19,624 nucleotides of DNA from SIG575 sp045632485 (GTDB taxonomy: Bacteria; Bacillota; Clostridia; Oscillospirales; Acutalibacteraceae), in contig JAZQWT010000024.1 of assembly GCA_045632485.1 (NCBI GenBank), forward strand, positions 1 to 19,624. Direction: 5' to 3'. Shown here one piece after another: positions 7,276 through 13,979 of the stretch. The notes beneath the pieces are model-generated. The model was not told the origin of the DNA and made no database searches. It saw nothing but the letters and a program-made list of their open reading frames with translations. The position numbers were made by a program, and so were the translations under genes. How positions within the stretch are numbered: position 1 is the first letter of the stretch; each line of letters opens with the position of its first letter.

Positions 7276-7827
7276 TCACAGGAGTAACGTATACCAGTAA
7301 TTTGTTATTTCTTCAGGACTTTCTTTCATGCCGTTGTCAATCCACCATTTTATAGTTTCAACAAAAGATGAAATTATAAAATTTTTGCGGAAGGAATCGG
7401 GGATATTTGCATATTTCTCAGTTTCGAAAATGTACTGCTGTGTTTCAATAATCAGTTCAAGATTATTTTTGAAATATCTCAAAAACAGTTCGTTATTCTG
7501 CGATGACAATAAGGTAAGAATATTGTTATCATTTTTCTTCAGATGCTGAAACAGATGAAGAAAAACAGAATCCGAACTGCTGCATTCGAAAATATGCTTG
7601 TGGTTATTTTCCTTTTTTTCAGCATCAAATATATGACAGAAAAGCTCCTCGCAAAAATCTTTCAATAAAAAATCTTTAGTTTCAAAATGCGAATAGAATG
7701 TTGCTCTTCCGATATCGGCTTTATCTATAATTTCGCCTACTGTCATCTGATTAAAATCTTTTTTTGAAAGCAATTCGGTAAAGGCTTTAAAAATCGCTTC
7801 CCTTGTTTTTCTCTGACGTCTGTCCAT
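7276..7827 (-). CDS. TetR-family transcriptional regulator
   Basis: A repressor-type regulator of 183 residues. The ATG at 7827 (MDRRQRKTREAIFKAF) has GGAG six bases upstream; the ATG 12 bases earlier is part of that SD sequence. The N-terminal helix-turn-helix is clear at about 8-55 (MTVGEIIDKADIGRATFYSHFETK), followed by an all-helical ligand/dimer domain with no obvious metal motif. It is divergent from a cation diffusion facilitator; the palindrome at 7919-7939 and a matching half-site at 7854-7863 in the shared region are its probable operators. I infer that it represses the transporter and perhaps itself, and that a metal ion or a signal linked to it relieves this. Confidence 0.88.
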   Translation of the reverse strand: MDRRQRKTREAIFKAFTELLSKKDFNQMTVGEIIDKADIGRATFYSHFETKDFLLKDFCEELFCHIFDAEKKENNHKHIFECSSSDSVFLHLFQHLKKNDNNILTLLSSQNNELFLRYFKNNLELIIETQQYIFETEKYANIPDSFRKNFIISSFVETIKWWIDNGMKESPEEITNYWYTLLL

Positions 7828-7853
7828 ATTAATCTCCATACAATTTTTATTTT

Positions 7854-7863
7854 TTGTTCAGTA
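7854..7863. promoter_or_regulatory. Half-site of the TetR operator near the tetR start
   Basis: TTGTTCAGTA, identical to the right arm of the full palindrome at 7919-7939. It lies 27 bp upstream of the regulator ATG, where binding could limit its own expression. Confidence 0.5.
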
Positions 7864-7888
7864 ATGAATAATTGAAAAATATCGTATA

Positions 7889-7916
7889 TTGAAACTGTAT
7901 TTAGTTCTGATATAAT
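7889..7916 (+). promoter_or_regulatory. Promoter of the cation efflux gene
   Basis: TTGAAA (7889-7894), 16 bp, TATAAT (7911-7916). The predicted start near 7923 falls inside the palindrome at 7919-7939. Confidence 0.7.
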
Positions 7917-7918
7917 TT

Positions 7919-7939
7919 TACTGAACAAGTTGTTCAGTA
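7919..7939. promoter_or_regulatory. Palindromic operator in the tetR/CDF divergent region
   Basis: TACTGAACAA, a single central G, then TTGTTCAGTA: a perfect 10-bp inverted repeat. It begins two bases after the -10 and covers the transcription start of the transporter, the usual place for a TetR repressor operator. Confidence 0.75.
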
Positions 7940-7987
7940 TTGAATTTATTATATCATAAAAACTTTAAAAAGCAAAGGGGCGGAATT

Positions 7988-8878
7988 ATGAAAACAGAGA
8001 AAAAAATTCTGATTGCATTTGTGTTGAATTTGTCTTTTTCGGTCTTTGAATTTATCGGCGGGATTTTTACAGGCAGTATTGCCATAGTTTCCGATTCGAT
8101 ACACGATATGTGCGACGCAGTAAGCATAGGTTTATCTTATTATTTTGAAAAAAAGAGCAAAAAAGAACCTGACGAAATTTATACTTACGGATATGCAAGA
8201 TATTCTGTAATCGGTGGTTTCGCAACAACTGTTATTCTGGCAATCAGTTCAGTTTTAATCATACTTAATTCAATAAACAGAATGATTAATCCTGCGGAAA
8301 TAAATTATAACGGAATGATTGTTTTTGCTGTTGTTGGTGTGATTGTAAATTTCTGTGCAGCTTTATTTACACGAGGAAAAGGCTCGCTGAACAAGCAGGC
8401 TGTCAACCTGCATATGCTTGAAGATGTTCTTGGCTGGTTTGTGGTGCTTATAGGTTCGATAGTAATGAGATTAACAGATATTTCCATAATTGACCCGATT
8501 ATGTCTGCCTGCGTTTCATTGTTTATTCTTATAAATGCAATTAAACATCTGAAAAAAGTTTTAGTTTTATTTCTTGATAAAATTCCTGATGATGTTGACA
8601 TCAGCGAAATCAAATCGTATATATATGAAATTGAAGGTATAGTTGAAGTGCATCACATACATATAAGAAGTGTTGATGGTCAGAACAACTATGCTTCTCT
8701 TCACGTTGTTACTGATAAAGACCCGTGTGAAATAAAAAAGAAAGTCCGTGAAGCTTTGCGTAAAAAAGAAATATGTCATGTAACAATAGAAATTGAAAAA
8801 AGTGATGAAGAATGTGGTGATAAAAATTGTCATATTGATTTTAATACCTGTGCAGGACATTGCCATCATCACCATTAA
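7988..8878 (+). CDS. Cation diffusion facilitator (zinc/cadmium-type efflux transporter) with His-rich tail
   Basis: Exports divalent metal ions across the cell membrane, usually by proton exchange. The ATG at 7988 follows GGGGCGG. About six membrane segments cover residues 8-205, then a cytoplasmic ferredoxin-like domain (about 210-280). The transport site is complete: D36-x-x-H39-x-x-x-D43 in segment 2 and H142-x-x-x-D146 in segment 5, the HD/HD arrangement of zinc-type CDF proteins. The end is rich in metal ligands (ECGDKNC, then CAGHCHHHH), probably binding metal for sensing or delivery. Length 296 is typical. Divergent from a TetR regulator that likely controls it. Zinc is the best guess; cadmium, cobalt or others are possible. 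Confidence 0.92.
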   Translation: MKTEKKILIAFVLNLSFSVFEFIGGIFTGSIAIVSDSIHDMCDAVSIGLSYYFEKKSKKEPDEIYTYGYARYSVIGGFATTVILAISSVLIILNSINRMINPAEINYNGMIVFAVVGVIVNFCAALFTRGKGSLNKQAVNLHMLEDVLGWFVVLIGSIVMRLTDISIIDPIMSACVSLFILINAIKHLKKVLVLFLDKIPDDVDISEIKSYIYEIEGIVEVHHIHIRSVDGQNNYASLHVVTDKDPCEIKKKVREALRKKEICHVTIEIEKSDEECGDKNCHIDFNTCAGHCHHHH

Positions 8879-8883
8879 TAAAA

Positions 8884-8913
8884 AACTTCCCTTAAAATGA
8901 ATTAAGGGAAGTT
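8884..8913. terminator. Terminator between the CDF gene and the radical SAM gene
   Basis: AACTTCCCTTAA (8884-8895) pairs with TTAAGGGAAGTT (8902-8913) over a 6-base loop. The run of A on the left gives a U-tract for the minus-strand gene; the plus-strand side is also T-rich, so it probably serves both converging genes. Confidence 0.85.
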
Positions 8914-8917
8914 GATT

Positions 8918-10348
8918 TTATTTATTATTCTTTTCAAGCTCTGCTTTTCCTTCGGGAGTGTCACGGTAGTAGAATGTTTTTGTTTCCCTGTGGGGGAATT
9001 CGTTCCAGAGTTTTTCTGCTTCGTCTTTCCATGCAGCAGCGAATTTGTCGCAACGTGAGCAGAGAGTGTCAACATCTTCGGGGGCAATCAGGTCTGTTGA
9101 TTTTGCACCTGTTTCTTTAATCATTTTTCTCAGACAATCGGGGTTTTCAAGCAAGGGACAAGGTCTTAAATGGTTGTCATTAAAAGGCTGACCTTTATAA
9201 TATGCCCGGAAAAGAGGATTTCTGAGCGCCTCAAGAATTGTGTGGGTTCTGATGTTTGAATCTGAATAATGAACAAAAACACAAGGTTCAATGTCGCCTG
9301 CAGAGTTGATGTGGAAGTAGTTTCTGCCACCTGCAATACAACCGCCTACATATTCTCCGTCATCCTGGAAGTCGAAAACAAAAACAGGTTTGCCTGTTTT
9401 TGAGTTTCTCATTTTTCTCAGCCAATGATACATGTGTTTTCTCTGTTCAGGGTTGGGGATAAGTTCAGGTACGGCATCTTTACCAACAGGCATGTAGTTG
9501 AAGTACATACCGATCTTAACGCCGAGAGAAATCATTTTATCAATAAATTCGTCGCTTGTAACGAAATCTACGTTTTTACTGGTGTAGCAAACAGACATAC
9601 CGAAGAAAATGCCGTGCTTTTTAAGAAGCTCCATTGCTTTGATTGTTGTCTGGTAACTGCCTTCGCCTCGTCTGTCGTCATTGCTTTCTTCAGTACCTTC
9701 AATACTTGCAACAGGAACAAAGTTACCGGCTTCCTTGATTGCTTCGCAGAAAGCATCGTCAATAAGTGTTGCATTTGTGAAAGCAAGGAAAACGCAGTCG
9801 GGATGTTCATTGCAGAGTTTTACAATATCATTTTTTCTGATAAGAGGTTCGCCGCCTGTGAACATAAATAAGTGTGTTCCCAATTCTTTTGCCTGGTTTA
9901 CAACACCGTTCATTTCATCATAAGAAAGGTTAAGGTTGTGTCCGTATTCTGCAGACCAGCAGCCCTTGCAGTTTTTGTTGCAGGCAGAGGTAGGGTCCAT
10001 AAGAATAATCCACGGAATGTTACAACCTAATTTTACTCTGTTTTCTCTTACTTTCTTTGTGCCATGCACACCTGCACCCAGACCGAAAGCGAGAAGCATT
10101 TTTCTGATAATATTTTTATCAGTATCATTTACGATAGATTTAGTAAGCTTAACCCAGATGTTTTCAGGGTCCTGTGCACCTTTTCTCATTGCGTCAAAGT
10201 TTTTGCCGGGGAAAATAGAACCTACATACTTTTCTGCGAAATCTACCAACTTCACAATATTAGCATCGGGGTCCTTTTTCACGTAACCGACTAACATATC
10301 AATGGCTTTACCAATTGCTGCGCGTTCGCTTTTTTCGCGAAAAGTCAT
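8918..10348 (-). CDS. Radical SAM protein with SPASM-like cysteine-rich C-terminus, unknown substrate
   Basis: A radical S-adenosylmethionine enzyme of 476 residues. The ATG at 10348 follows a strong AAGGAGG. About 110 helical residues (no Cys until C109) precede the core. The iron-sulfur cluster motif is CNKNCKGC (C123, C127, C130), followed by WSAEYGH, the SAM-binding FTGGEP, and a conserved-looking stretch of the barrel (SIEGTEESNDDRRGEG). The last third has extra cysteines (GGCIAGG, EPCVF, RPCPLL, PDCL, CSRC), suggesting auxiliary cluster(s) as in SPASM proteins. Such proteins modify peptides or small molecules, but no peptide substrate gene is seen nearby, so the reaction is unknown. Divergent from a TVP38 membrane protein. 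Confidence 0.85.
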   Translation of the reverse strand: MTFREKSERAAIGKAIDMLVGYVKKDPDANIVKLVDFAEKYVGSIFPGKNFDAMRKGAQDPENIWVKLTKSIVNDTDKNIIRKMLLAFGLGAGVHGTKKVRENRVKLGCNIPWIILMDPTSACNKNCKGCWSAEYGHNLNLSYDEMNGVVNQAKELGTHLFMFTGGEPLIRKNDIVKLCNEHPDCVFLAFTNATLIDDAFCEAIKEAGNFVPVASIEGTEESNDDRRGEGSYQTTIKAMELLKKHGIFFGMSVCYTSKNVDFVTSDEFIDKMISLGVKIGMYFNYMPVGKDAVPELIPNPEQRKHMYHWLRKMRNSKTGKPVFVFDFQDDGEYVGGCIAGGRNYFHINSAGDIEPCVFVHYSDSNIRTHTILEALRNPLFRAYYKGQPFNDNHLRPCPLLENPDCLRKMIKETGAKSTDLIAPEDVDTLCSRCDKFAAAWKDEAEKLWNEFPHRETKTFYYRDTPEGKAELEKNNK

Positions 10349-10381
10349 AATCCAACCTCCTTTTTCGGCATATACTAATGT

Positions 10382-10410
10382 ATTGTATCACAGTTTTTTT
10401 AAAATGTCTA
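10382..10410 (-). promoter_or_regulatory. Promoter of the radical SAM gene
   Basis: On the minus strand TAGACA (10410-10405), 17 bp, TACAAT (10387-10382), with TGA just before the -10 (extended -10). Start near 10375, about 27 nt before the ATG. Confidence 0.7.
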
Positions 10411-10419
10411 TAAATTAAC

Positions 10420-10448
10420 TTGAAAATATTTTGTGAATAATATATACT
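10420..10448 (+). promoter_or_regulatory. Promoter of the TVP38 gene
   Basis: TTGAAA (10420-10425), 17 bp, TATACT (10443-10448). Start near 10455, giving a leader of about 47 nt. The -35 lies 10 bp from the -35 of the divergent radical SAM promoter, so the two are back to back. Confidence 0.7.
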
Positions 10449-10501
10449 CTTTAAGGACTTTTTGAATCACATATTATAGTATCATCTTTCCGGGGGACAA
10501 T

Positions 10502-11170
10502 ATGAAAGAAAAAAACAAAGAAATTTTATCTGTGTCTGCACGCATAATGGTGGCGCTTGCTATTTTCATTGCAGTTGTGCTTAATTATGATAAACTTGTA
10601 AATCTTGATCTTCGTGCGTTGGTCGGGTCGATCGGCGTTATCTGGTACGCGTATCTTGCAGTAATCGGTGTTTATGCTCTCAAGAGCGTTGTGTTTGTTG
10701 TACCTGCGATGATGATTTATGTTTCTGTAGGTATTTCTTTTGATACCCCTGTTGCACTTCTTCTTAATTTCATCGGCCTCGCTGTGGAAGTTACAATAAC
10801 CTTTTTCCTCGGAAAATTCCTCGGCGGAGAATATGTCAGAAAACTCCTTGAGAAAAATAAAGGCGGACAGAAGCTTCTTAACGTAAAAACAAAAACAAAA
10901 AATTCATTTTTGTTTGTTGCACGTGTAGTTCCTGCTTTTCCGATTGACTTCACAAGCCTTTTCCTCGGCTCATCAGATTTCAAGTTTATATCGTATTTCC
11001 TTATTTCAATGCTTGGCATATACCCCAGAGTGCTTCTGTTCACAATAATAGGTGACAGTATATATAAGTATATACCGAAAGAACTTATTATTAAACTTAT
11101 TATAATAGCAATTCCCGTTGCAATAATCGGTTTTGTTATTTACCGTTCATTGAAAAAAAGAAGAAAGTAA
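10502..11170 (+). CDS. TVP38/TMEM64 (VTT/DedA-type) membrane protein
   Basis: An integral membrane protein of 222 residues in the DedA/VTT superfamily, members of which act in lipid scrambling or flipping and envelope homeostasis; its exact role is unknown. The ATG at 10502 follows GGGGGACAAT. Hydrophobic segments lie near 13-30, 45-80, 82-104, 135-150, 160-185 and 195-215. The VTT signature is visible: a long hydrophobic stretch ending in FFLGKFLGG, then the re-entrant motif FLFVARVVPAFPIDFTSLFLGSS (about 136-158), with the Arg and Pro residues typical of the family. A basic tail (KKRRK) points to the cytoplasm. The leader shares its intergenic region with the divergent radical SAM gene. Confidence 0.85.
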   Translation: MKEKNKEILSVSARIMVALAIFIAVVLNYDKLVNLDLRALVGSIGVIWYAYLAVIGVYALKSVVFVVPAMMIYVSVGISFDTPVALLLNFIGLAVEVTITFFLGKFLGGEYVRKLLEKNKGGQKLLNVKTKTKNSFLFVARVVPAFPIDFTSLFLGSSDFKFISYFLISMLGIYPRVLLFTIIGDSIYKYIPKELIIKLIIIAIPVAIIGFVIYRSLKKRRK

Positions 11171-11236
11171 GTATTACGTACGATGAATATGGAATATTAA
11201 TACCGACGGCATTTCCTTGTTGGAGGTATTGATATT

Positions 11237-11404
11237 ATGGAAAACGAAAAACGTAAAAAGAAAAACAAAGATATAATAGAAAGTATGATAAATGTGTGGG
11301 CAATCAACTCCACTCAGAACCCTATAGATGTTCTCGGAAGCTATCGCGGTACACCATATAGTGGCCGTGATGAGGTTCCGGAACAAGATCCTGATGATTT
11401 ATAA
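11237..11404 (+). CDS. Small 55-residue protein, unknown function
   Basis: ATG at 11237 with TTGGAGG ten bases upstream; stop at 11402-11404. The product begins very basic (ENEKRKKKNK), then has a short amphipathic part (IIESMINVWAINS), then NPIDVLGSYRGTP, and ends in an acidic DPDDL. Small proteins with an NPxDVLGSYxGTP block and a DxDDL end are familiar to me from clostridial genomes, but I know no function. It lies 66 bp after the TVP38 gene and 28 bp before the rpmG promoter, so it may be the last gene of the TVP38 transcript. Confidence 0.7.
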   Translation: MENEKRKKKNKDIIESMINVWAINSTQNPIDVLGSYRGTPYSGRDEVPEQDPDDL

Positions 11405-11431
11405 AAAAATAAAAAAATATCACAAATTTGC

Positions 11432-11460
11432 TTGACTTTACTTGATGTTTGTGATATAAT
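11432..11460 (+). promoter_or_regulatory. Promoter of the rpmG-secE-nusG-rplKA operon
   Basis: TTGACT (11432-11437), 17 bp, TATAAT (11455-11460). The predicted start near 11467 leaves an 80-nt leader before rpmG. Confidence 0.85.
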
Positions 11461-11467
11461 TCTCGTA

Positions 11468-11491
11468 CCTCTGAAAGAGGGTTATTTTTTT
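11468..11491 (+). promoter_or_regulatory. Short hairpin plus U-run at the very 5' end of the rpmG leader
   Basis: CCTCT-GAA-AGAGG (11468-11480) followed by GTTATTTTTTT. It looks like a small attenuator, but starts only one or two bases from the predicted transcription start. A second weak hairpin (CCCT...AGGG, about 11495-11508) follows and could compete through its CCCTTT strand. It may be a 5' stabilising stem instead. Confidence 0.35.
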
Positions 11492-11546
11492 GTGCCCTTT
11501 TTTGAGGGAGGCTAATTCTTATATCCGGTAAAATGGAGGTGCCGTC

Positions 11547-11696
11547 ATGAGAGTAAAAATCACACTTGCTTGCACTGAATGTAAACAGCGCAACTACAAC
11601 ACAATGAAAAACAAGAAGAATACCCCGGACAGGTTGGAGATGAACAAGTATTGCAGATTCTGCAAGAAACACACACTCCACCGCGAAACAAAGTAA
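11547..11696 (+). CDS. rpmG: 50S ribosomal protein L33
   Basis: A 49-residue large-subunit protein. The ATG at 11547 follows AATGGAGGT. Two zinc-ribbon pairs, CTEC and CRFC, show it is the zinc-binding (C+) form. The sequence TLACTECKQRNYNT and the ending HTLHRETK are typical. First gene of the secE-nusG cluster, as in most Bacillota. Confidence 0.96.
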   Translation: MRVKITLACTECKQRNYNTMKNKKNTPDRLEMNKYCRFCKKHTLHRETK

Positions 11697-11712
11697 GCGG
11701 GAGGTAGAGAAG

Positions 11713-12060
11713 ATGTCAAAGCGCGAAAAGACAGAAGCTACTGAAAAAGTTGAAAAAGCTAAGAAGGTTAAAGATAAACCTGCTAAAGCTAAAAAAGGCA
11801 ACTTTTTTGCTCGTGTGGGCAAAACAATCAAAAGCTTCATCAAAGACTTCAGAGGCGAAACAAAGAAAATTGTTTGGCCCGGCGCTAAAGAGGTTATCAA
11901 AAGCACAGGCGTAGTTCTTGTAGCCGTTCTTGTTATCGGCGCAGGTATCTGGCTTGCTGACTGGCTTCTTTCCCTTGGCGTGGACGGAGTTATGGAGCTT
12001 GCGGATAAGTATGGAAAATCTGCAGCAAAAGAAGCTGCTAATTTAATCAGTTCTCTTTGA
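11713..12060 (+). CDS. secE: Preprotein translocase subunit SecE
   Basis: An essential subunit of the SecYEG channel that clamps SecY in the membrane. The ATG at 11713 follows GGGAGGTAGAGAAG, 16 bases after rpmG. It has a long Lys/Glu-rich N-terminal extension (1-30), the amphipathic family signature with FRGETKKIVWPG (about 46-57), one membrane helix (about 65-88), and a short external tail that is longer than in most single-span SecE proteins. 115 residues. Confidence 0.95.
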   Translation: MSKREKTEATEKVEKAKKVKDKPAKAKKGNFFARVGKTIKSFIKDFRGETKKIVWPGAKEVIKSTGVVLVAVLVIGAGIWLADWLLSLGVDGVMELADKYGKSAAKEAANLISSL

Positions 12061-12074
12061 TAGGAGGAGAATGA

Positions 12075-12632
12075 ATGTCCGCTAATTCAAAATGGTATGT
12101 AGTTCATACCTACTCAGGTTACGAAAATAAGGTAGCAACTAATATTGAAAAAGTTGTTGAAAACCGTAAAATGCATGACCAGATTTTCGAAGTGAAAATC
12201 CCGACTGAAATTGTTACGGAAATCAAGGACGACAAAAAAAGAGAAGTTGAACGCAAGATTTTCCCGGGATACGTTCTCGTAAAAGTTGCTGTTACTTATG
12301 ATGATGATGACCAGCCCTCAATGTCTGACGAAGCATGGTATGTTATCCGCCATACAAGAGGTGTTACTGGTTTCGTAGGCCCCGACAGCAAACCCACTCC
12401 CCTTTCAAACGAGGAAGTGCTTAAGCTCGGTGTTGAAAAACACACTGTTGAGGTCAGCTACGAAGTGGGCGACCTTGTTAATATCATCGATGGTATTTTT
12501 GATGGATTCTCAGGTGTCGTTGAAGAAATTGATACTGAAAACAATGTTGTTAAGGTAACAGTTTCTGCATTGTTCGGTAAAGAAACATTGGTTGAAATGG
12601 AACTTGACCAGGTTGAGGTTGCCGAAGATTAA
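12075..12632 (+). CDS. nusG: Transcription termination/antitermination factor NusG
   Basis: Binds RNA polymerase and controls pausing, processivity and coupling. The ATG at 12075 follows TAGGAGGAGAATGA, 14 bases after secE. The NGN domain covers about 1-125 (KWYVVHTYSGYENKVATNI, FPGYVLVK, WYVIRHTRGVTGFVG) and the KOW domain about 130-182 (VGDLVNIIDGIFDGFSGVVEEID). 185 residues, normal length. Confidence 0.97.
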   Translation: MSANSKWYVVHTYSGYENKVATNIEKVVENRKMHDQIFEVKIPTEIVTEIKDDKKREVERKIFPGYVLVKVAVTYDDDDQPSMSDEAWYVIRHTRGVTGFVGPDSKPTPLSNEEVLKLGVEKHTVEVSYEVGDLVNIIDGIFDGFSGVVEEIDTENNVVKVTVSALFGKETLVEMELDQVEVAED

Positions 12633-12644
12633 TTTTGATAATTT

Positions 12645-12689
12645 ACGGGTTTCCCGTTGAATTATGCACAGGACACTCTGACTGTGTCC
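12645..12689 (+). promoter_or_regulatory. Two small hairpins in the nusG-rplK spacer
   Basis: ACGGG-TTT-CCCGT (12645-12657) and GGACAC-TCTGACT-GTGTCC (12671-12689). No U-run follows either, so they are not terminators. Together with the element at 12693-12734 they form a structured 120-nt leader before rplK. Confidence 0.5.
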
Positions 12690-12692
12690 GAC

Positions 12693-12734
12693 GTGGGAGG
12701 AGCGAAAATTTATCTCATCGCCCCGCATAACCAC
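12693..12734 (+). promoter_or_regulatory. Putative L1-type regulatory RNA element upstream of rplK
   Basis: GTGG (12693-12696) pairs with CCAC (12731-12734) around a purine-rich loop starting GAGGA and an inner GCGA/TCGC stem (12702-12705 with 12718-12721). A similar GTGGGAGG...AACCAC arrangement precedes rplA. L1 controls this operon in several bacteria by binding such leaders; that it does so here is inference. Confidence 0.45.
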
Positions 12735-12755
12735 ATAATTTTGGAGGTGCAAAAA

Positions 12756-13181
12756 ATGGCTCAGAAGGTAGTAGGCTTTATTAAGCTTCAGATTCCGGCC
12801 GGAAAAGCAACACCGGCTCCCCCGGTTGGTCCCGCCCTTGGTCAGCATGGTGTTAACATCATGGCTTTCACAAAGGAATTCAATGAAAGAACAAAGAATG
12901 ATATGGGACTTATCATTCCGGTTGTAATCACAGTTTACGCAGACCGTACATTCTCATTCGTTACAAAAACTCCCCCTGCAGCAGTTCTTATTAAGAAAGC
13001 TTGCGGTATTGAAAGCGGTTCAGGTGTACCGAATAAGACAAAGGTTGCAACAATCACAAAAGAACAGATCACAAAGATCGCAGAGCAGAAAATGCCCGAC
13101 TTGAACGCATCAAGTGTTGAATCAGCTGCAAGCATGATCGCAGGTACAGCTCGTTCAATGGGCGTAACAGTCGTAGATTAA
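12756..13181 (+). CDS. rplK: 50S ribosomal protein L11
   Basis: Large-subunit protein at the GTPase-associated centre. The ATG at 12756 (MAQKVVGFIKLQIPAGKATPAPPVGPALG) has TTGGAGGTG upstream; the longer reading frame starting at 12657 runs through the structured leader and is wrong. The N-terminal domain with the proline-rich thiostrepton-site region (about 18-35) and the C-terminal rRNA-binding domain (about 75-141) are complete. 141 residues, standard. Confidence 0.97.
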   Translation: MAQKVVGFIKLQIPAGKATPAPPVGPALGQHGVNIMAFTKEFNERTKNDMGLIIPVVITVYADRTFSFVTKTPPAAVLIKKACGIESGSGVPNKTKVATITKEQITKIAEQKMPDLNASSVESAASMIAGTARSMGVTVVD

Positions 13182-13190
13182 TGCTCCCCC

Positions 13191-13217
13191 GTGGGAGGAA
13201 AAATCCGATTTAACCAC
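13191..13217 (+). promoter_or_regulatory. Second putative L1-type element, between rplK and rplA
   Basis: GTGGGAGG (13191-13198) and AACCAC (ending 13217) repeat the pattern seen before rplK. The preceding CTCCC (13184-13188 region) can instead pair with GGGAG over a 4-base loop, so two exclusive folds are possible just before the rplA ribosome site (GGGAGG, 13222-13227). Confidence 0.4.
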
Positions 13218-13233
13218 TATTGGGAGGTAAATT

Positions 13234-13926
13234 ATGAAACACGGAAAAAAATACGTTGATAGTGCAAAACTTATCGACAGAACAAAACTTTATGAAATAG
13301 AAGAAGCACTTGACATTGCTGTTAAGACTGCTACTGCAAAATTTGACGAAACTGTTGAAGTACATGTACGTCTTGGTGTTGACTCACGTCATGCTGACCA
13401 GCAGGTTAGAGGCGCTGTTGTTCTCCCCAACGGTACAGGTAAAACAGTTCGCGTAGCTGTTTTCGCTAAAGGCGATGACGCTGCAGCTGCTGAAGCAGCA
13501 GGCGCTGAAGTTGTAGGCGCAGAAGACCTCGTAGCTAAAATCCAGGGTGAAGGCTTTATGGATTTCGACGTTGCTATCGCAACACCCAACATGATGGGTC
13601 TTGTTGGCCGTCTCGGTAAAGTTCTTGGTCCTCGTGGCCTTATGCCCAGCCCCAAGGCAGGTACAGTTACTCCTGACGTAGCTAAAGCTGTAAACGAAGC
13701 TAAAGCAGGTAAAATTGAATACCGTCTTGACAAAACAAATATCATCCACTGCCCCATCGGTAAAGCTTCATTCGGTACAGAAAAACTTAAAGAAAACTTC
13801 GAAGTTCTTCTCGGTGCTATCGTTAAAGCAAAACCCGAAGCAGCAAAAGGTCAGTACATCCGTTCATGTGCTGTTGCTGCAACAATGGGCCCCGGCGTTA
13901 AAATTAACCCCGCTAAAATTGGTTAA
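13234..13926 (+). CDS. rplA: 50S ribosomal protein L1
   Basis: Large-subunit protein of the L1 stalk, and in many bacteria translational repressor of its own operon. The ATG at 13234 follows TGGGAGGTAAATT. The family landmarks are present: FDETVEVHVRLGVDSRHADQ near 33-52, the LPNGTGK block, PNMMGLVGRLGKVLGPRGLMPSPKAGTV near 120-147, and a complete C-terminal domain. 230 residues, standard length. Last gene of this transcript; the next promoter is 17 bp after the stop. Confidence 0.97.
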   Translation: MKHGKKYVDSAKLIDRTKLYEIEEALDIAVKTATAKFDETVEVHVRLGVDSRHADQQVRGAVVLPNGTGKTVRVAVFAKGDDAAAAEAAGAEVVGAEDLVAKIQGEGFMDFDVAIATPNMMGLVGRLGKVLGPRGLMPSPKAGTVTPDVAKAVNEAKAGKIEYRLDKTNIIHCPIGKASFGTEKLKENFEVLLGAIVKAKPEAAKGQYIRSCAVAATMGPGVKINPAKIG

Positions 13927-13942
13927 TTTTTAACCCCATCTA

Positions 13943-13971
13943 TTGACAAACAGGATTATTTGTTGTAAAAT
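13943..13971 (+). promoter_or_regulatory. Promoter of rplJ-rplL
   Basis: TTGACA (13943-13948), 17 bp, TAAAAT (13966-13971). The start near 13978 is immediately before the L10 leader RNA. Confidence 0.85.
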
Positions 13972-13979
13972 TCAATATG

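Noticed and set aside
9425..10294. Several plus-strand frames of 76-148 codons opposite the radical SAM gene
   Set aside because: They lie wholly within the coding sequence of the radical SAM protein, lack ribosome sites and look like reverse-frame translation.
11322..11906. 194-codon minus-strand frame over rpmG and secE
   Set aside because: Crosses two clear ribosomal/translocase genes, their promoter and leader; an antisense shadow.
13384..13757. Two minus-strand frames of about 120 codons inside rplA
   Set aside because: Antisense shadows of the L1 coding sequence, whose protein is unmistakable.
13921..13935. GGTTAA-TTT-TTAACC hairpin at the rplA stop as a terminator
   Set aside because: Short AT-rich stem with a three-base loop and no U-run after it; rplA readthrough into the L10 leader is not excluded.
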